From: CAYGFH01 sp964430295
Lineage (GTDB): Bacteria > Patescibacteriota > Microgenomatia > UBA10105 > UBA927
DNA: 11,533 bases
Direction: 5' to 3'
NCBI GenBank assembly: GCA_964430295.1
Contig: CAYSEV010000043.1
Coordinates: 1 to 11,533, forward strand
How positions within the stretch are numbered: position 1 is the first letter of the stretch; every line of letters starts with the position of its first letter. This document shows, piece by piece, positions 7,973-11,533 of the stretch. The position numbers and the translations under genes are program-made. The notes under the pieces are model-generated. The model was not told the DNA's origin. It did no database searches and saw nothing but the letters and a program-made list of their open reading frames with translations.

Positions 7973-8770
7973 ATGATCATAAAATTAATAAAAAAATTAA
8001 TTCTAGGCGAATTTTATTATTTTTTATTTCGACGTAGGAAAGTAACTCACATATACTGTGGTACTAAGCTTCATATATATCTTGAAAATATCGTAAGTGA
8101 ATCTTGGTACGATTCTGATTGGAAACGATATGAAATAGATTTTCTAAAGAAAAAACTTAATCTTAGAGGTTTAACCGTTTTTAATATCGGTGCACATGAA
8201 GGAATAGTAGCACTTATCTTTTCTAAAATCGTAACCAATGCAGGAAAAGTAGTCGCAGTTGAAATGAACTCCAAACACGCAAAAGTTGCAAAAATAAATA
8301 AATTATTAAATAACGCAAATAATTTGCAAATAATTAATGCGGCTATCTCAAATAAAATAGGCAAAATAACTTATTCAGAAGATCAAGTCTTGAAAGATTC
8401 TAATTTTCGTCGTATGTCATATGTCGAAGCTACTACAATTGATGATTTAACAAATAAATTTGGAGTTCCAAGTTTAATATATATAGATATTGAAGGTTTT
8501 GAATATTTTGCTTTACAAGGTGCAGAAAAAACTATAAAAAAACTTCCATCATTTTGTATTGAAGTGCATTCAAATAATGGTTTAGAAACATATAATGGAT
8601 CTGTCCAAAGAATTATCAAACTTTTTCCTAAGAATGAATATAAATTCTATATGGGCAAAGCTGAACACAATTCTCACATCATAAAATTCAGTCCAAATAA
8701 TGAATTAACGAAAGATAGATTTTATTTAATAGCATTACCTTATACCCATAAAGGATCTATTGACTTATAA
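7973..8770 (+). CDS. FkbM family SAM-dependent methyltransferase
   Basis: The 265-residue protein has the class I methyltransferase SAM-binding loop FNIGAHEG (70-77) after strand 1, and VVAVEMNS (93-100), whose E97 is placed to bind the SAM ribose. It also carries IYIDIEGFEYFALQGA (169-184), the hallmark DxEGxExxxLxGA segment of the FkbM family, followed by IEVHS (196-200). FkbM-type enzymes usually O-methylate sugars of glycans, glycolipids or natural products, so modification of the neighbouring surface glycan is a reasonable inference. The residues before about 40 are basic and hydrophobic and may contact the membrane. Composition is strikingly AT-rich: the 60 bases at 8281-8340 contain only 10 G or C, well below the operon on the left, which hints at separate acquisition. 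No Shine-Dalgarno site precedes the ATG. The next gene follows after 26 bases in the same direction. Confidence 0.88.
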   Translation: MIIKLIKKLILGEFYYFLFRRRKVTHIYCGTKLHIYLENIVSESWYDSDWKRYEIDFLKKKLNLRGLTVFNIGAHEGIVALIFSKIVTNAGKVVAVEMNSKHAKVAKINKLLNNANNLQIINAAISNKIGKITYSEDQVLKDSNFRRMSYVEATTIDDLTNKFGVPSLIYIDIEGFEYFALQGAEKTIKKLPSFCIEVHSNNGLETYNGSVQRIIKLFPKNEYKFYMGKAEHNSHIIKFSPNNELTKDRFYLIALPYTHKGSIDL

Positions 8771-8796
8771 AAAAAATGGGATCATAAATAAACTAT

Positions 8797-11064
8797 ATGA
8801 AAAAAGCTTTTATAGCGATTTTCAGTATACTTTCTTCACTAGTTATTGCCTCCCCTGTATTTGCTATCACAACGTTTGTTAAGGATTCATCAAATCCCTT
8901 ATTTATTTCTAGTGAGAGCCCTAATGTCTTATATAAAGATGGCATATATAAAATGTGGTATACAACCAATTACGGCCAGGGCTGGAGAATAAATTATGCA
9001 TACTCTTTAAATGGAAAAGACGGATGGATAATACCCTATCAACAAGTTATTTCGCCTGGTACAACTGACGGATTTGAAAAGGATACAGCAAATCCAAATG
9101 TTATTTTTAACACTGATTTAAATCTCTATCAAATGTGGTATTCAAGCATAAGCAGCAATTGGGCGGGTGGCGAAGATAGATTCAGAATTTCGTACGCAAC
9201 ATCACCAGATGGAATAAACTGGACAAAAAATGGTTGGGCTTTAAAGGGATCCAACGGAATGTGGGACTCAGGTGGACCAGCAAGAGGAGGATCAGTTTTG
9301 TACAAAGAAGGAACATACCATTTATGGTATGCCGCTACTGATACTGGATTTAATTGGAGAATTGGTTACGCTACATCATCTGATGGATATAATTTTGTTA
9401 AACAAAATGGCGGGCAACCTGTAATAGAACCAATTATGCCTTGGGAATTAAATAATGTTGAATACCCATTTGTAATATTAAATAATGGTATATTCGAAAT
9501 GTTTTACGCTAGTGGTCTTTATGACAATACTAGCCAAATTATTTATGCTACTTCTATAGATGGTATTAATTGGAACAAACCAAATAATAGTAACCCTGTT
9601 ATTACTGCTGGCTTATCTTATGACAATCTAACAATTACAAGTCCAACAGTTGTAAGATACGAAAATGGAACAACACAAATGTGGTATGGAGGTAATGTAT
9701 ACTATATTTTGTTAGCTAAAGATGGACCAATACCAACGTTTTCACCTACACCCACCCAAACATTAACCCCTTCACCTACACCGACACCAATAGCTCCGAA
9801 GAAGATTATCATTGTTCCGGGATTAGCTGGTAGCTGGAACAGAGAAGCGCTTACAGAATGTAAGAAAAATCCGGTCAATAACACTTGGAGCCAGATGTTA
9901 AACATTTATTCTGATCTACGTGACAGATTAAGCGCAGATGGATTTACGCCTTTAATTTTTGCATATGATTGGAGAAGACCAATTGAGGAAAATGGATTGA
10001 AATTGAAACAGTTTATAGATTCCAATACGACACCAAATGAAAAGGTATTTGTTGTTGGACATAGCATGGGAGGACTGGTCGCAAGATCCTACATTGAACA
10101 TGAACAATCCTCAAACAAAATTGAAAAGCTATTAACAGTAGGTTCACCACATGCGGGAGCAAACATCGCATACATGGCGGTTGAAGGTAATCGATTAGTT
10201 GGTCATGATATTATGTCAAATATTTTATTTTCACTCGAACAATACATATGCCTAGAATCAAAGCATATTTCACCCACTCAGTTCATACAAGAGATGATTC
10301 CATCTTTTTACAATATTCTTCCAATTTATTCATTCCTAAAAACATACAAAACGAATCAATCTATACCGGTTTCATCTATGATAATCAAAAATAATTGGCT
10401 ACCAACCCATTTTGAATTTCCCTTCTTTGGAACAATAGTCGGAGCCATGTCAGGAACAGGAATTGATACGGCGGAAACATATCTCACTGTTCCCGCTTCT
10501 GGAGTTCAAAAAACACTTCACCTTTGGGTCGATGGGTATCCGCAAAAAATTCTTACTTCTACTGCGGGCGATGGGACTGTTCTCAATATTAGCTCATATC
10601 TTCCCGGAGCACAAAACTGGAGTATTCCATCAAGCCACATTGGACTTATCAACACTTTGGAGGGTATTCAATCAATTTCAGAATACTTTACCCCATCAGT
10701 TGGCGCCTATGCGGCGATGCTTCGAACAAATCAAAAGCCAATCAATACACATCATCCTAAACACACCACAGAAGCACTAGCGATTGTAAGTGATACGGGA
10801 TCATTCACAGTAAAAACACCTAAATCAGATAAGTTAACAGATTCTGATGGAATTGTTGTTATAGAAAATCCAACCGAAGGTAGATATGAAATAGATGTTG
10901 TACCTGTAAAAGATAACACGACTATATATGTGGGTCAGATACTAAGTGATGATAATATACTGTGGAAAGACTATACCATCAAAAAGAAGAAAAAAATTAC
11001 CGTTCGATTATCCTATTCACGTAGCCATCCAAAAGAAGATCCATTTGAGGGAGATGACAGATAA
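8797..11064 (+). CDS. Secreted five-bladed beta-propeller / LCAT-like alpha/beta-hydrolase fusion
   Basis: The 755-residue protein starts with a Sec signal peptide (MKK, hydrophobic core 4-19, likely cleavage after VFA at 23). Residues about 24-308 hold five repeats of roughly 60 residues. Each has an x-M/L-W/F-Y strand (53-55, 113-115, 176-178, 235-237, 295-297), and most continue with an 'I-x-YATSxDGxNW' strand, the pattern of GH43/GH32/GH130-like five-bladed propellers. A Pro/Thr linker (309-335) leads to an alpha/beta-hydrolase. Its features are VPGLAGS (340-346), YDWRRP (390-395) as in LCAT/PDAT proteins, the nucleophile elbow GHSMGG (421-426, S423), GSPHAG (449-454), GDGTV (D592) and SSHIG (H614). 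These give a complete candidate Ser-Asp-His triad. The tail (about 655-740) is beta-rich and ends very basic and polar, without a sorting motif. It is likely an exported esterase, lipase or acyltransferase targeted by the propeller; the substrate is unknown. Confidence 0.8.
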   Translation: MKKAFIAIFSILSSLVIASPVFAITTFVKDSSNPLFISSESPNVLYKDGIYKMWYTTNYGQGWRINYAYSLNGKDGWIIPYQQVISPGTTDGFEKDTANPNVIFNTDLNLYQMWYSSISSNWAGGEDRFRISYATSPDGINWTKNGWALKGSNGMWDSGGPARGGSVLYKEGTYHLWYAATDTGFNWRIGYATSSDGYNFVKQNGGQPVIEPIMPWELNNVEYPFVILNNGIFEMFYASGLYDNTSQIIYATSIDGINWNKPNNSNPVITAGLSYDNLTITSPTVVRYENGTTQMWYGGNVYYILLAKDGPIPTFSPTPTQTLTPSPTPTPIAPKKIIIVPGLAGSWNREALTECKKNPVNNTWSQMLNIYSDLRDRLSADGFTPLIFAYDWRRPIEENGLKLKQFIDSNTTPNEKVFVVGHSMGGLVARSYIEHEQSSNKIEKLLTVGSPHAGANIAYMAVEGNRLVGHDIMSNILFSLEQYICLESKHISPTQFIQEMIPSFYNILPIYSFLKTYKTNQSIPVSSMIIKNNWLPTHFEFPFFGTIVGAMSGTGIDTAETYLTVPASGVQKTLHLWVDGYPQKILTSTAGDGTVLNISSYLPGAQNWSIPSSHIGLINTLEGIQSISEYFTPSVGAYAAMLRTNQKPINTHHPKHTTEALAIVSDTGSFTVKTPKSDKLTDSDGIVVIENPTEGRYEIDVVPVKDNTTIYVGQILSDDNILWKDYTIKKKKKITVRLSYSRSHPKEDPFEGDDR
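9721..9801 (+). repeat. Pro/Thr-rich interdomain linker with a duplicated 12-base unit
   Basis: This stretch encodes residues 309-335 of the secreted fusion, a low-complexity linker (TPSPTPTP) between the propeller and the hydrolase. The 12 bases TTCACCTACACC occur at 9741-9752 and again at 9771-9782, exactly 30 bases apart, suggesting a diverged internal duplication. Such extracellular Pro/Thr linkers are flexible spacers and may be glycosylated. Confidence 0.7.
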
Positions 11065-11087
11065 TTCATTCTTCAGCGTGTCATCTC
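11051..11087. terminator. Inverted repeat between convergent genes, possible weak bidirectional terminator
   Basis: GAGATGACA (11051-11059) and its exact complement TGTCATCTC (11079-11087) could form a 9-bp stem with a 19-base loop. The left arm lies in the last codons of the secreted-fusion gene and its TAA stop is in the loop. The position between convergent genes suits a terminator for both. Against this, no run of T follows directly on either strand; the nearest is TTTTT around 11104-11108 on the plus strand. Confidence 0.35.
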
Positions 11088-11109
11088 TAAAGAATACCCT
11101 AGGAGTTTT

Positions 11110-11457
11110 TCAGTTAAATATTAACCCGAATGTCCACCATTTAGATTGAACAATCATATCTGCTAGCATTAACAACGGATTATCACCTGAATATATGAAA
11201 ATAGAAAGTATTATGAAAACTATTGGTAGAATCAATAGAAGCTGTGTAGATTTCTGAAGCTTATATTTTTTCGCTAAAATATATAACAAACACACCATAA
11301 GATATAAAATCATTATCGAGACGATGAATATATCAAGAAGCATGTAGAGCATTCCTGCGCTGAGAGCTGCTGAAGAAGTTCTATCAAATAGAGTGAATAG
11401 AAATAGTGCTATATGAAGAAAATATAGAGCTACCAATGGTATAAATATTTTCCACAT
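11110..11457 (-). CDS. Small membrane protein of unknown function
   Basis: I do not recognise this 115-residue protein. It has three hydrophobic segments, at about 3-24, 36-62 and 72-90. A short basic loop (KKYKLQKS, 63-70) separates the second and third. By the positive-inside rule that loop should face the cytoplasm, which would place the N-terminus in the cytoplasm too. The polar part after 90 ends SKWWTFGLIFN. The ATG at 11457 begins only two bases after the last base of the tRNA-Val gene upstream on the same strand, so there is no room for a ribosome binding site outside the tRNA. Either the message is read leaderless after tRNA processing, or translation begins at a later codon such as the ATG at 11352. 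It converges on the secreted-fusion gene. The frame is short and hydrophobic, so a chance open frame is not fully excluded. Confidence 0.5.
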   Translation of the reverse strand: MWKIFIPLVALYFLHIALFLFTLFDRTSSAALSAGMLYMLLDIFIVSIMILYLMVCLLYILAKKYKLQKSTQLLLILPIVFIILSIFIYSGDNPLLMLADMIVQSKWWTFGLIFN

Positions 11458-11459
11458 TG

Positions 11460-11532
11460 TGGGCGGTATAGGACTTGAACCTATGACCTTTTCAATGTCA
11501 ATGAAACGCTCTACCAGCTGAGCTAACCGCCC
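11460..11532 (-). tRNA. tRNA-Val (anticodon GAC)
   Basis: Read on the minus strand, the 73 bases fold into a full cloverleaf. The acceptor stem is GGGCGGT/ACCGCCC and the D stem GCTC/GAGC with loop AGCTGGTA. The anticodon stem is TTTCA/TGAAA with loop TTGACAT, and the variable region is AGGTC. The T stem ATAGG/CCTAT carries loop TTCAAGT. Anticodon GAC reads GUC/GUU valine codons. The discriminator is A at 11460 and the next bases are CAA, so the CCA end is not encoded and must be added by a nucleotidyltransferase. The whole gene lies within the window, one base from its right edge. Confidence 0.96.
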
Positions 11533-11533
11533 T

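Noticed and set aside
9733..9800. A tandem-repeat or CRISPR-like array at the Pro/Thr codons
   Set aside because: There are only two copies of a 12-base unit inside an open frame, which a low-complexity protein linker explains.
11460..11532. The tRNA-Val gene as an integration (att) site for the adjacent genes
   Set aside because: No second copy of the tRNA 3' segment and no integrase were found in the window.

Overview
The window looks like bacterial DNA from a genome of moderately low GC, most plausibly a member of the Candidate Phyla Radiation (Patescibacteria, perhaps Microgenomates- or Parcubacteria-like). This placement is an inference from style: tightly packed glycosyltransferase operons with several large membrane glycosyltransferases, almost no recognisable Shine-Dalgarno sites, a Pro/Thr 'TPSPTPTP' linker in a secreted protein, and a tRNA gene without an encoded CCA. 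Three genes end in TGA inside ATGA overlaps, so TGA is a stop codon here and the Gracilibacteria/Absconditabacteria code is excluded. No taxonomic marker gene is present.

Bases 1-285 hold the 3' end of a plus-strand multi-pass membrane protein, probably another GT-C type glycosyltransferase. It converges, with a 4-base gap, on a six-gene minus-strand operon that fills 290-7930. Read in the direction of transcription, the operon encodes a Wzx-like polysaccharide flippase (7930-6644), a GT2 glycosyltransferase (6647-5724), a GT4 glycosyltransferase (5715-4624), a large YfhO/GT-C-like membrane protein (4652-3048), a second GT4 glycosyltransferase (3051-1903) and a GT39/PMT-like lipid-carrier-dependent membrane glycosyltransferase (1906-290). 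Three junctions are 4-base ATGA overlaps, one is a 29-base overlap and one is an 8-base gap, so this is very likely a single translationally coupled transcript. Together the genes look like a surface-glycan module: soluble GT2/GT4 enzymes build an oligosaccharide on a lipid carrier at the inner face, the flippase exports it, and the GT-C proteins transfer sugars or polymerise on the outer face. No initiating sugar-phosphate transferase and no obvious Wzy polymerase is seen.

A 42-base divergent gap (7931-7972) separates the operon from a plus-strand pair. The first is a very AT-rich FkbM-type methyltransferase (7973-8770), likely to O-methylate a sugar. The second is a 755-residue secreted protein (8797-11064) that joins a five-repeat beta-propeller of the GH43/GH130-like kind to an LCAT-like alpha/beta-hydrolase through a Pro/Thr linker, with a beta-rich tail. 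This fusion is the most unusual object in the window.

The right end carries a short convergent minus-strand gene for a small three-helix membrane protein (11457-11110), starting only two bases after a complete minus-strand tRNA-Val(GAC) gene (11532-11460). A 9-bp inverted repeat lies between the convergent genes at 11051-11087. No stretch longer than 300 bases lacks a gene, and no CRISPR array, insertion sequence, rRNA or replication origin was seen.
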